A stretch of 64,000 nt of DNA from Rebecca billardiae RCC1528 (GCA_965240325.2 OZ251227.1:1612001-1676000), one strand, 5' to 3'; counted from the first letter of the stretch, positions 49,939 through 60,156 are shown. Notes: generated by a model not told the origin, from the sequence alone. Made by a program: numbers and translations.

Positions 49939-50200
49939 ATGGCCCGCGGTGCAGGGCGGAGCGCGTAGCGTGGAGCCCCGCCGGGGGCCCTCACTACGTT
50001 GTCAAAAAGATCTTTTGATCAAAGAAAAGGGGACGGGGGACGATTTTTAGGGCTGTTGGAGGGTGAGTTTTCGCTTTTTCGAGGGGTACGTTGGCCCATA
50101 GTGCTCTGCATTAGCAACTACGCGCTTGACGAAATAAGCGCGCCCACGCCATTCCGCATAAGTCGATGGACGGACGTGGGATCAGATACCCCGGGGGTGA
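49939..50200 (+). repeat. Dispersed repeat family A, copy 4 (subtype 2)
   Basis: It starts ATGGCCCGCGGTGCAGGGCG and contains GCGTAGCGTGGAGCCCCGCC, GGGCCCTCACTACGTTGTCA, AAAAGATCTTTTGATCAAAG and GATTTTTAGGGCTGTTGGAG. The distal part (GTACGTTGGCCCATAGTGCT, GCATTAGCAACTACGCG) differs from copies 1-3 but matches the inverted copy at 59905-60156. Confidence 0.9.
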
Positions 50201-50292
50201 AACAAGTGAGTATTTTTGTCCTTCTTGTATGCTGGAGTACGAGTTTGCCGAGCGACGTTTGATTGTTTTGGGTCGAAAACAGCTATGAGGCC

Positions 50293-50525
50293 AGATTCTT
50301 TTGAATAGCGCTTGCGAAAATAAGTTACCCGCCTGTCTCGATGGATGAACCGCCTCATGGTATTGAAAGAGATTCTTTTAAATAAGGCTTTTAAACCAAG
50401 TTACCCACCTGTCTCGTTGGATGAACCTCCTCATCATATTGAAGAGATTCTTTTGAATAGCGCTATTTAAAGCCAGTTACCCGCTTGCCTCGATGGATGA
50501 ACCTCCCGTCATCCCGTGCCTGTGA
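50293..50525. repeat. ~76-bp tandem repeat, three copies
   Basis: GATTCTTTTGAATAGCGC (or GATTCTTTTAAATAAGGC), then AGTTACCCGCCTGTCTCGAT and GGATGAACC-CCTCAT recur with starts near 50293, 50371 and 50446. A degenerate fourth piece (GAAAACAGGTTACCCGCC) lies near 50562. Confidence 0.92.
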
Positions 50526-51030
50526 TGAAGAGAGAGGCGCTTGTGAGTTGCCGGAAAACAGGTTACCCGCCCGCCAGTTGCGGGAGGCCCGAGGGCGCTG
50601 GGCGGGCGAGGAAGTGCCGTGCAAAGGCGCGCACCGAGTGCGCCACGGGTGCCGGCCGGCCGCTGGTCTCGCCCTATCGCCTTCCGCCCTCCCCGAGCGC
50701 GCCTGCAGGTACCTCCGGACGCGCATTCGGCTTGCTCACTCGATCAGCTCACTCACAGCTGCCGGTCACGCAGCCGCGCGGCGGCCCCGCGCGACCTGAG
50801 GTCACCGCGGCCGAAAGTGTGCGTGCGCGCCGCGCCGGTGCCCTCGCGCCGGTGGCGTGGGCTGGCTGGCTGCTGGTCTCGCCCACGCGCCCCACTCACC
50901 CCAAGCGCGCAACGCCTGCGGGAAGCGCCGGCACCATACCGCTAGCTGACTACTGCCTGCACGTCGACGCCGTCGGCGCCGCGCCTCGATCGATCGTCGA
51001 CTCGCAGACCGCGTTGCGACTCCGTCCGCG
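50526..51030. other. Intergenic DNA without recognisable gene
   Basis: GC-rich DNA with open frames on both strands of unconvincing composition. No repeat or RNA was recognised. Confidence 0.35.
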
Positions 51031-51737
51031 CCCGCGCGCAGGGTGGGAGATGCTGATGCAGGAGCAGATGCAGGACTCGGACGCCGAGCTGGAGTCGAGC
51101 GCCACGTTCCGCACCCACTGCTACGCATACGGCGCTCCTGCGCGAAGACTGGCCGTACGGTGCTCGTGGTGCCGTCTGTCCGAGTCTTTGCGCGAACTAC
51201 TTCGTTCGTCGGCTTGCTTGGAGATGATCTGATGAGAGATGCAAGGCGATCAATAGGCGGAATGAGCCCCGGGGTCGCGCGAGCTCGCCCACCTCGCCCG
51301 GCGCGCACGCCGACGCCGCCACCGCGGCTCGGCGGCCGGACTAATCTCGGCCCGCGGCGCGTGCCCGTCCCCCCGGCCGGGCGCACGCCGCCGCCGGGCG
51401 CCGCCGCCGCGCAGGCAGTGCACTCGGTGGACGAGGAGACGGCCCTGCTGCGCGCGGAGCGCTGCGCGCCGCGCGCTGCTCCTGCTGCGGTGCGCAGCAG
51501 TCCGCTCGTCCGCCCCGCGGGCTCGCCACGGAGCCGACGAGGCCGGACTAATCTCGGCCCGCCGGGCGCGTGCGTCGGGCAGCGTCGGCCCCCGGGCCGG
51601 CGGTGCGCGCCGCCGCCGCCGCCGCGCAGGCCGTGCACTCAGTGGATGAGGAGACGGCCCCGTGCGCAGACGAGGAGGTGCCCATCAGCGGCACACTTTA
51701 CGCGCTGCGGCGGCGGCTGCGCGCATCATCGAGTTAG
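51031..51737 (+). other. Possible spliced gene fragment with a duplicated exon
   Basis: Three exon-like islands follow CGCAG 3'-splice-like sites. One at about 51042-51170 reads WEMLMQEQMQDSDAELESSA and TFRTHCYAYGA. One at 51411 begins AVHSVDEETALLRAERC. One at 51629 begins AVHSVDEETAPCADEEVPIS and ends in a stop at 51737 (LYALRRRLRASSS). The last two, with the preceding GGACTAATCTCGGCCCG and GCCGCCGCCGCGCAG(G), are copies of each other (51336-51445 and 51544-51656). I do not recognise the protein, and no complete gene model can be built; a decayed or partial gene is equally possible. Confidence 0.3.
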
Positions 51738-51928
51738 ATTAGTTACCGTAGGCGCGGTGGCAGCAGCTCCGACTGCTCAGGCCCTCAGCTCAGGCGAACG
51801 GCAACGCTGAAGCTTGGCGATGACTCGCGAACTCAGTCAGGAAGTCAGTAGCTACATGTCCTAAGACAGACTCGCCGCCTGAGCCATATTGAAAGCGGTT
51901 AAATAAACAGTTCTAACGATCCTTCGAT

Positions 51929-52420
51929 CAAGCTCAATAGCAATCTCATCATCTATAGAATCTTTATGACTGCGCGCCCTTCAATCTGAATATCATGAAC
52001 GGTACGGAAACTGACTTTGTGCCTCATGTGCCCGTCGTCCTAATCGTACGACGTGCGTTAAGTTTTCTGTTTTGTCGCAACATGGGGGTATGGGGGTAAT
52101 CAGTGATTTATTGTTGTTCGGTCTTTCACACCCGCGCCTTTTACCCCCTAATACTGAAAGATACTGACTTTGCGCACGCGCTCCTCCTAATCGTTCGTGC
52201 GTTAAGTTTCGTCGCGCAATCATGGCCCGTTGCTGCTTGGTCTTTCACACCCTCGCCTTTTACCCCCTATGGGGGTAATACTGAAAGATACTAGTTAATG
52301 ATGAGGCCGGCCAGGTTCGTTCGCGAACGACCACTTATGAACGACGATATAATAAACTTCTCAAGCTCAATAGCAATATATCTCTATTATAAAAACATCT
52401 GACCCGCGCGCCCTCCAATC
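51929..52420. repeat. Direct repeats flanking and inside an AT-richer block
   Basis: CAAGCTCAATAGCAAT and GCGCGCCCT(T/C)CAATC occur at 51929-51990 and again at 52356-52420, so the ~370-bp interior lies between direct repeats. The interior itself has two diverged units: ACTGACTTTG, CTCCTAATCGT, GTGCGTTAAGTTT and GGTCTTTCACACCC with CGCCTTTTACCCCCTA, at about 52010-52160 and 52160-52280. The CCCCCTATGGGGGTA motif is palindromic. Confidence 0.8.
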
Positions 52421-52496
52421 AAAAGCAGCATATACTTTACGACGATGATGATCGTCGTCGGCAGCAAAAGTCCGTTGGCCCTTGAGCCGGGACGCC

Positions 52497-53189
52497 ATGC
52501 TCGAACAGAGTGCCGAACAGATGCTGGGCAACGTCGACGAGTTCCCCGTGACGGCAGAAGAGGCCGCGCTCCTCGTGGCAGCGATAGAGGAGTACGAGCG
52601 GGTCGACGAGTTCCGTGACCCTGTACTCGACGCAGCCATGCTTGCAATCCCTGACGACCAGGTGGAGTGGCCGTGCGCTCTTCACCAATGCGCTCGCTCT
52701 CCCGACGGCCGGTCGACATCGGCAACGCCGGTGCAGCACGAGTCTGCCGAGTCCACGCCGCCCGACCAGCAAATCCCTGCTGCCAAGAGCTTCTCGCGCA
52801 GCTCGCGGCGCGGTCTCACGCTCGGCGTCGACACGAGCCGTGAGGAGTCGAGCGTTTCAAGGCCGGTCGACGAGCAGGCGATCATCCGGCAGCTCGACGC
52901 AAACGAGTCGCGCGCGCAGCAGCCTGCTCAGCCACCCCTGCCCACCATCGTCTGGCCGCAGCAGCAGCTCGCTCTGCCGGGTGGCGGCAACGGGATGTTT
53001 GGCATCTGTCTGTTCCCACAGCCGCCCGCCGGTTTACCAGACCGTTCTTCGTGCGGCGGTGTCTTGAGGCGACACCTCGCAACCTCGGGCTGGAGGACTA
53101 GCCAGCCAGTGTGGGCGTGCGCCCCCGGGCGGCATCGGCCGCCGAGTTGCAGGCAAGCCGACGTGCCGCTGCGAGCCGGAGCCTCATGA
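52497..53189 (+). CDS. Hypothetical protein
   Basis: The first ATG is at 52497 (MLEQSAEQMLGNVDEFPVTA). About 150 residues have natural composition: EEAALLVAAIEEYERVDEFR, DPVLDAAMLAIPDDQVEWPC, PPDQQIPAAKSFSRSSRRGL, RPVDEQAIIRQLDANESRAQ and a Pro/Gln-rich stretch. The end of the frame (after about 53040) is Arg/Cys-rich and doubtful, so there may be an intron or the true end may be earlier. The helical start with Asp/Glu and the central Ser/Arg region suggest a small regulatory protein, but no family is recognised. The upstream DNA holds the direct repeats at 51929-52420. Confidence 0.45.
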   Translation: MLEQSAEQMLGNVDEFPVTAEEAALLVAAIEEYERVDEFRDPVLDAAMLAIPDDQVEWPCALHQCARSPDGRSTSATPVQHESAESTPPDQQIPAAKSFSRSSRRGLTLGVDTSREESSVSRPVDEQAIIRQLDANESRAQQPAQPPLPTIVWPQQQLALPGGGNGMFGICLFPQPPAGLPDRSSCGGVLRRHLATSGWRTSQPVWACAPGRHRPPSCRQADVPLRAGAS

Positions 53190-53883
53190 CGTTCATGCGG
53201 TCGGCGGACACAGCAACGATTTCTTTTTTAAAGCGGCCGTTAAGGAAACTCCAACAAATGAGTTTTCAGCCGTTAACGGCTGAATCTGGTGGTCCGGGCC
53301 AAATCCCGAGAGCGTTCGTCGCTCGGCGTCGCACGGACGCCGTCGCAGGGCTTGGCGAGCGGACGTTCGACTCGCGGTGCGAGCGCGCGCCGTGCGTGCG
53401 CGTGTGGCGGCGTCCACGTCGCCGCTGCGCCACCGGTGCTCTAATCGCGGGTGTTCCCCAACCTATCCCCCGCCTGCCCCGCACCCGCTCCGCGTCCCGA
53501 CGCGCCACACCGATCTACTTTGCTAGGTCTGTTCGTAACACGGTGCGAATTCGCGCCCGCCCGCACGCCGCTGCGCGCGGGGATGCAGGAAGTGTATGGA
53601 GGGGCGCGGAGTTGTTATTCAGGCGGCGGGTTACTCGTGATGCACGCACATGCGCAGCGGGAACGCTTACTTTTGCATGGGTGACCGGGAATTTGCATCA
53701 GACTAACTTGCTGCGGCTGCGCCCGGCACGGCCGCGCGGCGGACCGCGCTCGCCGCGCGCAGCAATGGCGACGGCTGTGCTCACCGTGGGCAAGGGCAAG
53801 CGTTCCTGCGCGAAGCCTAGGAAGCCCAAGCTGCATCGCAAAGGTGCCTAACGCATCGGGCGCCACGTCTCTGCCGCATCTGC
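53190..53883. other. Intergenic DNA containing a short segment shared with 56720-56765
   Basis: No gene was recognised. At 53215-53250, TTTCTTTTTTAAAGCGGCCG and TTAAGG form the inverse of TAACGGCCGCTTTAAAAAAG at 56728-56755, so a small repeat links the two places. TTTTCAGCCGTTAACGGCTGAA at 53261-53282 contains a near-perfect palindrome. Confidence 0.5.
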
Positions 53884-56601
53884 ATGGCTGCGCATGGCCG
53901 CGGCGCTCAGCCGCACGAGATGCTCAAGCTGCGCGCGCGCGAGGCCGCGAGCGAGGTGGACCACTCGATCATGCCGAACGAGAACTACCTGGCGGAGGTC
54001 AAGCGCAGCGTCAACAGCCTCGTCGCCATCAAGGCCCAGCGGAAGAAGAACAACCTGCTGCGTGTAGCCAAGCTGCGGCTCTTCTCGTGAGACGCGCTCG
54101 TCTTGCATGCCTTCACCTCGCTCGACGACGAGGGCGTCGTGCACTAGGCGCGCGAGAAGGACCGCACACTGAGCATCGTGGGCTCGCGCCAGCCCGAGAG
54201 TTCTCGACGTGGCTCAACCTGGGCATGCGCCACCCGATCCCGCCGCCGGTGGCTGGCTCACGTGAGAGCGCGCTGCGCAATCGCGAGCACGCGGGCGCGG
54301 GCGTGATGATGATCGGCAGCGAGTCGGCGGCGCGGCCGTGGCCGCAGGCCGTGGGCGCCGTGCTGGATCGCTTGGAGCACTACGGCAAGTCCGCGCGCCC
54401 GCGCGGGCAGCCGCATGTCCTCCTCCTCTCGGCGGACACGGGCCAAACGCAGCGCACTCGCGCGCGGCCACGATCGCCATCGTGCGCAACTATGAGGGTG
54501 TTGCGCTCGCGTCGTCGGAGGCGATCGCCATCTCGGAGCGGCCGGACTCGGACATGCCCGAGCTATGGAGCGCGGACGCCGACGGGATCAATGACGTGAT
54601 CCGGAGCGGCCGGCTCCCACCGCGACCGGCGCCGCCAGCTGCCGCCGCTGCACGTGGCCAGCGCGGCAGGGCGGCGCGGCTGGCGGCGCTGCAGGCGGCG
54701 CGGCCGGCGACGCGGCCGGCGGCGCGGCCGGCGGCAGCGGCGGCAGCGGCAGCGGTAGCGGCGTAGCTGGCGGTGCCGCCGGCGCTGGAGTCCGCGCGGC
54801 CGGTTGCGCGGTCGGCGGCGCGGCCGGCGGCGCGGCGGGCGGCGCGGCTGGCAACGCGGGCGCGTCCGCGGGCACGGGCGGCGGCGCGGCCGGCGCGAGC
54901 GGCAGCGGCAGCGGCGTGGCTGGCGGCACAGTCGGCGCTGGCGTCCGTGCGGCCGGTGGCGCGGCCGGCGGCGCGGCCAGCGGCGCGGCTGACAGCGCGG
55001 GCGGTGGCGCGGCCGGCGGCGGCACTGCCGGCGGCGGCGCGGCCGGCGGCGCGGCCGCGCGCGGCCGGCGCGGCCGGCAGCAGCGGCGGCAGCTGCAGCG
55101 ACAGCGGCGTGACTGGCGACACAGCCGGCGTTGGCGTCCGCGCGGCCGGTGGCGCGGCCTGCGGCGCGGCCGGCGGCGCGGCTGACAGCGCGGGCGATGG
55201 CGGGCCCGGTGGCGGCGCGCCCGACGGCGGCACGCCCGACAACTGCGCGCCAGGCGGCGGTGCGCCCGGCGACGCGGCCGGACGCGGCCGGCGGCGCGGC
55301 TGGCAACGCGGGCGCGGGTGCTGGCGGCGGCGCGGGCGGCGCGGGCGGCAGCTGCAGTGGCGTGGCTGGCGGCACAGCTGGCGTTGGCGTCCGCGCGGCT
55401 GGAGGCGCGGCCAGAGGTGCGGCCGGCGGCGCGGACAGCGGCGCGGCTGACAGCGCTCGCGATCGCGCGGCCGGCGGCGGCGCGGCCGGCGGCGGCGCGG
55501 CCGGCGGCGGCGCGGCCGGCGGTGGCGCGGCCGGCGGCGGCGCGGCCGGTGCGGGCGGCAGCAGCAGCACTGGTGGCAGCAGCAGCGGCAGCTGCGTGGC
55601 TGGCGGCACCGCTGGCGCTGGCGTCCGCGCGGCCGGTGGCGCGGCCGGCGGCGCGGCCGGGGGCGCGGCCGGGGGCGCGGCTGGCAACGTGGGCGCGGGC
55701 GCGGGCGCGGGCGGCGGCGTGGGCGGCGCGGCCGGCAGTGGCAGCGGCGTGGCTAGCGGCACAGCCGGTGCTGGCGTCCGCGTGGCCGGTGGCGCGGCAT
55801 GTGGCGCGGCCAGCCGCGCGGCTGACAGTGCGGGTGGTGGTGCGGCTGGTGGCGGCGCGGCCGGCGGCGGCGCGGCCGGCGGCGGCGCGCAGCAGCGCGG
55901 CCTCGGTGGCAGCACTGCCTCGGCAGGCGGCAGCGCGGCCGGCGGCGGTTTTGGCGGCGGCGCCGAGGCGGCCGACTACGCGGAGGAGCAGAAGGCCATC
56001 GTGGCGTGCACCGGCGCTTACGCCAGCCTCGCCAGCCTCGCCGGCCAGGGCTCGCACAACGTCCCACCGCTCCGCTTCAACGTCTGGGCGGTCACGGAGG
56101 CGGGCGCAGACGGCGTCTCGCCTCAGGCGGCGGGGGCGCCTCGTGCAGCTCGCGGACGAGCAGGTGCAGGGGCATTTCGTGCAGGTGACCAAGCGTGCGA
56201 TGCCGCTCGTGCACGCGCGCAAGTCACTCGACTCATTCGTCCGCGAGTACGCCGAGGGGAAGAAGTCGACGGCGGAGCCGCACATCTCGACGGTCGCGCA
56301 GCTCGTGCGCCGCGTGTCGCTTGCGACGTGGGCAGAGGAGTTCGGCGACAAGGTGCGGCGGCTCTGGCTGAAGAAGTACGCCAAGCGGCAGCGCGAATGG
56401 CAGCGCAGGGCGGAGACCGACGCGATCGACCTGATCGCGGAGTGCATGACGGCGCGCAAGCTCCTGCGCGAGGAGGCTGGGCTTCCGGAGAAGGAGTTTT
56501 CGGCACTCAGGAGCAAATTGATGGCGGCGCGCTCGCCGGACCGCTCGGTGACGGTGATTTACGACGCGGATGTCGCGCGCGACGGTAGCGGGGCTGGGTA
56601 G
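53884..56601 (+). pseudogene. Decayed gene split by frameshifts and a GC-rich minisatellite
   Basis: Islands of natural protein sequence lie in order on the plus strand but in different frames. From ATG 53884 there are VDHSIMPNENYLAEVKRSVN and SLVAIKAQRKKNNLLRVAKL, then TGA at 54088. Past it come DALVLHAFTSLDDEGVVH, a TAG near 54145 and REKDRTLSIVGSRQPE. In a second frame are FSTWLNLGMRHPIPPPVAGS and GAVLDRLEHYGKSARPRGQP. In a third are ATIAIVRNYEGVALASSEAI and MPELWSADADGINDVIRSG. After the 54640-55900 repeats are AEEQKAIVACTGAYASLASL and, frameshifted, LVQLADEQVQGHFVQVTKRA to the stop at 56601. I do not recognise the family. Introns could explain some changes (GTGAGA follows LRLFS), but the in-frame stops with continuous sequence on both sides favour decay. 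Confidence 0.5.
54640..55900. repeat. GC-rich GCGGCCGGCGGC minisatellite with higher-order units
   Basis: GCGGCCGGCGGC-type 12-mers fill the region. A larger landmark, GGCGTGGCTGGCGGCAC or a variant, followed by GCTGGCGTCCGCGCGGCCGG, recurs near 54765, 54920, 55105, 55368, 55592 and 55747 at uneven 150-260 bp spacing. All frames on both strands are nearly open and give Ala/Gly/Arg/Pro repeats, so none of them is evidence for a gene. Confidence 0.9.
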
Positions 56602-56879
56602 CGGCAATCAGGCAGCTGACGGTGCGGGCATGCAGGGGGGACCAGCCGCGCGCGCGCGCCGCCCCCTAGGGGCGCGCGCGCAGCGCATAGTAATTTTTCG
56701 AAAATTAATCTGGCCGCTGGACACGCTAACGGCCGCTTTAAAAAAGAAGTCGTTGCTGTGGACTCGGGCTATCGGCGACAGACCCGCTCACGGCCCGCCG
56801 GCCCGGCCCCGGTCGGCGGCAACCCGCGCGGCAACTGAGTTGGCAGCTCAGGCGAACTGTTACACATGCCAGACTGAGA
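56602..56879. other. Intergenic DNA with a small repeat
   Basis: It contains TAACGGCCGCTTTAAAAAAG (56728-56747), shared in inverse orientation with 53215-53250. No gene was seen. Confidence 0.5.
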
Positions 56880-56951
56880 CAGCAGCCGACGGAGGGTGCA
56901 CCGCGGGCCTCTAACTACGTTGGTTCTACGGAAGGACCGCGGAACGCGGTC
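56880..56951 (-). repeat. Dispersed repeat family B terminus, copy 4 (inverted)
   Basis: CAGCCGACGGAGGGTGCACC, GCGGGCCTCTAACTACGTTG and GTTCTACGGAAGGACCGCGG lead to AACGCGGTC, the mirror of the end at 57149. The two ends face each other across about 200 bp that include the GA/CT microsatellite. Confidence 0.9.
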
Positions 56952-56984
56952 ATTATGACTTAGTTAGAGATGACGAATGCCATG

Positions 56985-56987
<3 letters not shown>

Positions 56988-57047
<60 letters not shown>

Positions 57048-57050
57048 AGA

Positions 57051-57099
<49 letters not shown>
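56988..57099. repeat. (GA)n-(CT)n inverted microsatellite
   Basis: About 58 bp of GA is followed by AGAGTACTCT and about 45 bp of CT. The whole forms an almost perfect ~50-bp-arm hairpin centred near 57051. Confidence 0.97.
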
Positions 57100-57104
<5 letters not shown>

Positions 57105-57148
57105 ATTATTAAGTCTATAGCGTAGTCATCATCTCTGATGTCAATAAT

Positions 57149-57671
57149 GACCGCGTTCCGCGGTCCTTCCGTAGAACCAACGTAGTTAGGGGCCCGCGGT
57201 GCAACCTCCGTCGGCTGCTGTCGATCAGTCTGACACTCTGACTGACATGGCGGGCCGAGGACTGTCGCCGCGGGCCGCGCGGCGGGAAGCGCGGCCGCCG
57301 GGGCGGCGCGCGCGCGCAGGGCGAGAGGCGCCGCGCGGCGCGGGCCGGCGCGGGCGGGCGTGCGGGCGCACCTGCTTGAGGTGCTCGCGCTGCGCCATGC
57401 GCTCGACGACGGGCCGCTGGTCGCTCAGCCGGCGCGCTTCGTGCCCGGGCAGAGCGAGAGCGCGCGCCACTCGGCCAGCGGGCACTGCTGGCCCCGCGGC
57501 CCCGGTGCGCTGCGCAGCCGCGCACCGATCGCCAGAGGCGAGACCGAGCGGGAGCTCGGAGTGGAACGAGGCGAGCGGCGCGTCGCGCCTGCCGCCGCGC
57601 GTGCGCGCCTGCTCCACCGCGCCGCGCCGTGCTCGCCCGCCGCCTCCTCGTCCGCCGGCGTCGGCCTCGAA
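57149..57671 (+). repeat. Family B repeat, long copy interrupted by transposon copy 2
   Basis: It starts GACCGCGTTCCGCGGTCC and continues CTTCCGTAGAACCAACGTAG, GGGGCCCGCGGTGCAACCTC. From 57290 it matches 39310-39720 (GGCGAGAGGCGCCGCGCGGC, GAGGTGCTCGCGCTGCGCCA, GGGCCGCTGGTCGCTCAGCC, CGCCGGCGTCGGCCTCGAA). At 57672 the transposon begins; related sequence (GCGGCGGCCAGCG) resumes at about 58780. Coding-like minus-strand pieces (HEARRLSDQRPVVERMAQRE) are shared with the 39-kb copy. Confidence 0.75.
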
Positions 57672-58772
57672 CGGATATCCCGCTGCGATCCTATCCCATA
57701 GGATTCAATCCTATGGCATAGGATGGCCCCAGGGACGACTCAGCAGACGACATTTTCTCATGTTGCCGAATGGTACGACTGCACCTAGGGGTCGGTAGCA
57801 GTGTCGCCACCATCCGCCAGAGCGAGCTTGTTGTGATTTTCGACCACCACCGCATGTTTTGGGCTCCACGGATGGAGCGCGTGAAGCCGTCGCGGTCGCT
57901 GCCGCCTTGCGACTCCACGGCGGCAACGCCGACCGACATGTGGCACTTGTAGATGACACCCAGCTTGATGCTCACACATCGTGGTTCACTGTGTTCGACC
58001 GGAGCCGTACGAGGTTCATCCACAATGCGTTTTGGTCCTCGCCAAGCATGGCATTGTACGTCACGCCGGGGCTGCGCGCGCAAGCCGCTGCGGGTCGCTC
58101 GCGTCGTCAGGTGGTTGCGATCGAGCATCGGCGCGCATGTAGAGCAAGCCTCGGAGGTAGCCGGAACATCTTGCCATGCCGCGTGCGTGGATGGTATCGC
58201 ACCTGTAGACACGCCATGCGTGTGCCGCAGTCGATTTACGCGACGCTCGACCCGCACGCTCTTGGATTCGTGGGCTCGTGGTCCACAAGGACGGCCGCCA
58301 CCATCGTGGGAGGTCCGTGGCCGCACGCACGATGGCGGTTGCCCTCTCTTCGCCCCGCCCCAGAATCGGTGTGCCACGGGCAGCAACGCGCCTGGCGGCG
58401 TGGGCGGCGGTGCGGGCGGCAGCGCGGGCATCCGGTGCGAGCACCCGCCGGCGCCGTCCGTGCCCAGGGTCGCCGCTCGGCTGCCAGGGGCGAGCAACTG
58501 ACGCTGTCATGCCGATCCTATGTAGCCGTCCCTGGCGCGGATCCTATGGCATAGGATCGCGCGCGCGCGCGCGGTCGCGCGCGCGCGCGCGCGCGACCGC
58601 CGTGGCAGTGGCGGCAGGCGGAGATGGTGTGTGTCGACAGCCGGTGGAGTTGTGTGTACGATATAGCAACACCGATGATCGTATGCGCAAAATTGAGCCG
58701 CTGGCGCTCTGGTGAACTCATCCTATGCCATAGGATCAGATCCTATCTGTTGCACTTGCAGTGGGATATCCG
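57672..58772. mobile_element. Non-autonomous DNA transposon with CGGATATCC termini, copy 2
   Basis: The left end CGGATATCCCGCTGCGATCC starts at 57672; the right end (TTGCAGTGGGATATCCG) closes at 58772. The 4-bp target duplication is CGAA (CCTCGAA before, CGAAGCC after). TCCTATGGCATAGGA palindromes lie inside both ends. The interior matches copy 1 almost base for base from about 57740 to 58510, including the shared minus-strand frame, and ends in a CG-alternating run at 58557-58598. It is inserted in a family B repeat. Confidence 0.93.
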
Positions 58773-59503
58773 CGAAGCCACGCAGCGGCGGCGGCCAGCG
58801 CGGCAGGCCGTGACAATCGGCAGCCCGTGGCCGTGCGTGCTCGCCGAGTTGCTGCTGCTGCACCTCCGGCGCGGTCGACGACCGAGTTGAGGAGGAGCTC
58901 GCGCTCGGCGTCGAGGAGCTGAGCTCGCGAGCTCGAGCTCGCCCTTCAGCCGCACTACTAGCTCCGGAGTCCGGGCGGCATCCGGCTCATCTCCGCTGCG
59001 CCTGCGGCGTGCCGTCGCGGCACGCTCCCGTCCTCATTCCTCAAGCGACGAGCTCGCGTAGTGCTCCGGACTCGGCTCGCCCTTCGCTCCTCCTCGAGCG
59101 ACGAACGCGCCTGCGGGTAGGTTGTTGGGCGCGCGCCGACTCGGCGTGACTCGGCCTGACGCGGCCCGGCGAGACGACACGGACCGGTGGGCGCGCTCGG
59201 TGAGAGCGGAGTGCGAGGGCCGGGCGAGACGGAGTAGACGCGGGGCCTGCGAGGCGACAGGCGCGCTCGGGGAGAGCAGAGTGCGAGGGCGAGAGGCAGC
59301 GGCCGGCCGGCCTCCGCCACCACCTCGCGCACCGCGGCGTACTGCGGCGGCACGCGCACGCACGCGGTCCCGGCGGTCCGAGTCAAGGGCTCCGCAGTTC
59401 CACGCGTCGCGGTCGCGCCGGCGTCACCGGCGCCGGAGTCGTCAAGGGCCTTGCCCCAAGTGCAATTTCGTCTGCGTGCTGTATTCGTATCACGAATACC
59501 CTA
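58773..59503. other. Intergenic DNA with short duplicated GC motifs
   Basis: No gene was recognised. GAGCTCGCGAGCTCGAGCTC near 58921 is palindromic. GCGCTCGG(T/G)GAGAGC(G/A)GAGT followed by GCGAGGGC(C/G) occurs near 59197 and 59257. Open frames are Arg-rich on both strands and are not credible. Confidence 0.4.
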
Positions 59504-59592
59504 CTATGGGGGTACGGAGTGATCATCTTTTCATCTGCAGTGCGCCCTTATGGGGGTACGGAGTGATCATCTTTTCATCTGCACTAGTGCGC
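59504..59592. repeat. 46-bp tandem duplication
   Basis: TATGGGGGTACGGAGTGATC followed by ATCTTTTCATCTGCA and a GTGCGCCC tail is present at about 59504-59549 and 59550-59592. The second copy carries a small CTA insertion. Confidence 0.93.
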
Positions 59593-59904
59593 CCTCTAAT
59601 CTCGCCTGCCTGAGCTGTGTGCGTCTCTTATTCTTAGTAAACTGTAGCTAGTGGCTTCCGCGGGAACCATGTCCATTTACGACCATGCACGTTCAACCGT
59701 ATCGTCGGAAGATTGAACGGGAACCCCCTTGGTAGAATACCCTGCTACTGTAGGACCCCCGTGCACATGCACTTTTAAAAAACACGTCCGGCCCTGGGTC
59801 CGGTTGGTCCCGGGCTGGCGACCAAGTTTTGTTCCGTATGAATATTTACAACAAATCGCAGCTAGATATTCGTTCACTACCCAGATATACTGACAAAGGC
59901 ACGT
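59593..59904. other. Intergenic DNA without recognisable gene
   Basis: Moderate-GC DNA between the tandem duplication and the family A copy. No gene, RNA or complex repeat was seen. Confidence 0.45.
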
Positions 59905-60156
59905 CCAGCGGTTACGTATTACTCACGTCCGTCCGTAGATACGGAATTGGAGTGGGCGCGGCTATTTCGTCAATGCGTCTGGCTAATGCAGAGCAATGGG
60001 CCAAGGTACCCCTCAAAAAAGCGAAAACTCACCCTCCGACAGCCCTCAAAATCGTCCCCCGTCCCCTTTTCTTTGATCAAAAGATCTTTTTGATAACGTA
60101 GTGAGGGCCCCCGGCGGGGCTCCACGCTACGCGCTCCGCCCTACACCGCGGGCCAT
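59905..60156 (-). repeat. Dispersed repeat family A, copy 5 (inverted, subtype 2)
   Basis: The order is inverse to copy 4: ACGTCCGTCCGTAGATACGG, GTCTGGCTAATGCAGAGCAA, CCTCAAAATCGTCCCCCGTC, TTTGATCAAAAGATCTTTTT, GTGAGGGCCCCCGGCGGGGC and CTACACCGCGGGCCAT. It ends about 20 bp from the stop codon of the zinc-finger gene. Confidence 0.92.

Noticed and set aside
52366-52420. LTRs of a retrotransposon (direct repeats at 51929 and 52356)
   Set aside because: Only ~60 bp, 370 bp apart, no primer-binding site, polypurine tract or coding region; kept as plain direct repeats.
54563-56516. 450- to 640-codon minus-strand frames of Ala/Pro/Arg
   Set aside because: These are readings of the GCGGCCGGCGGC minisatellite.
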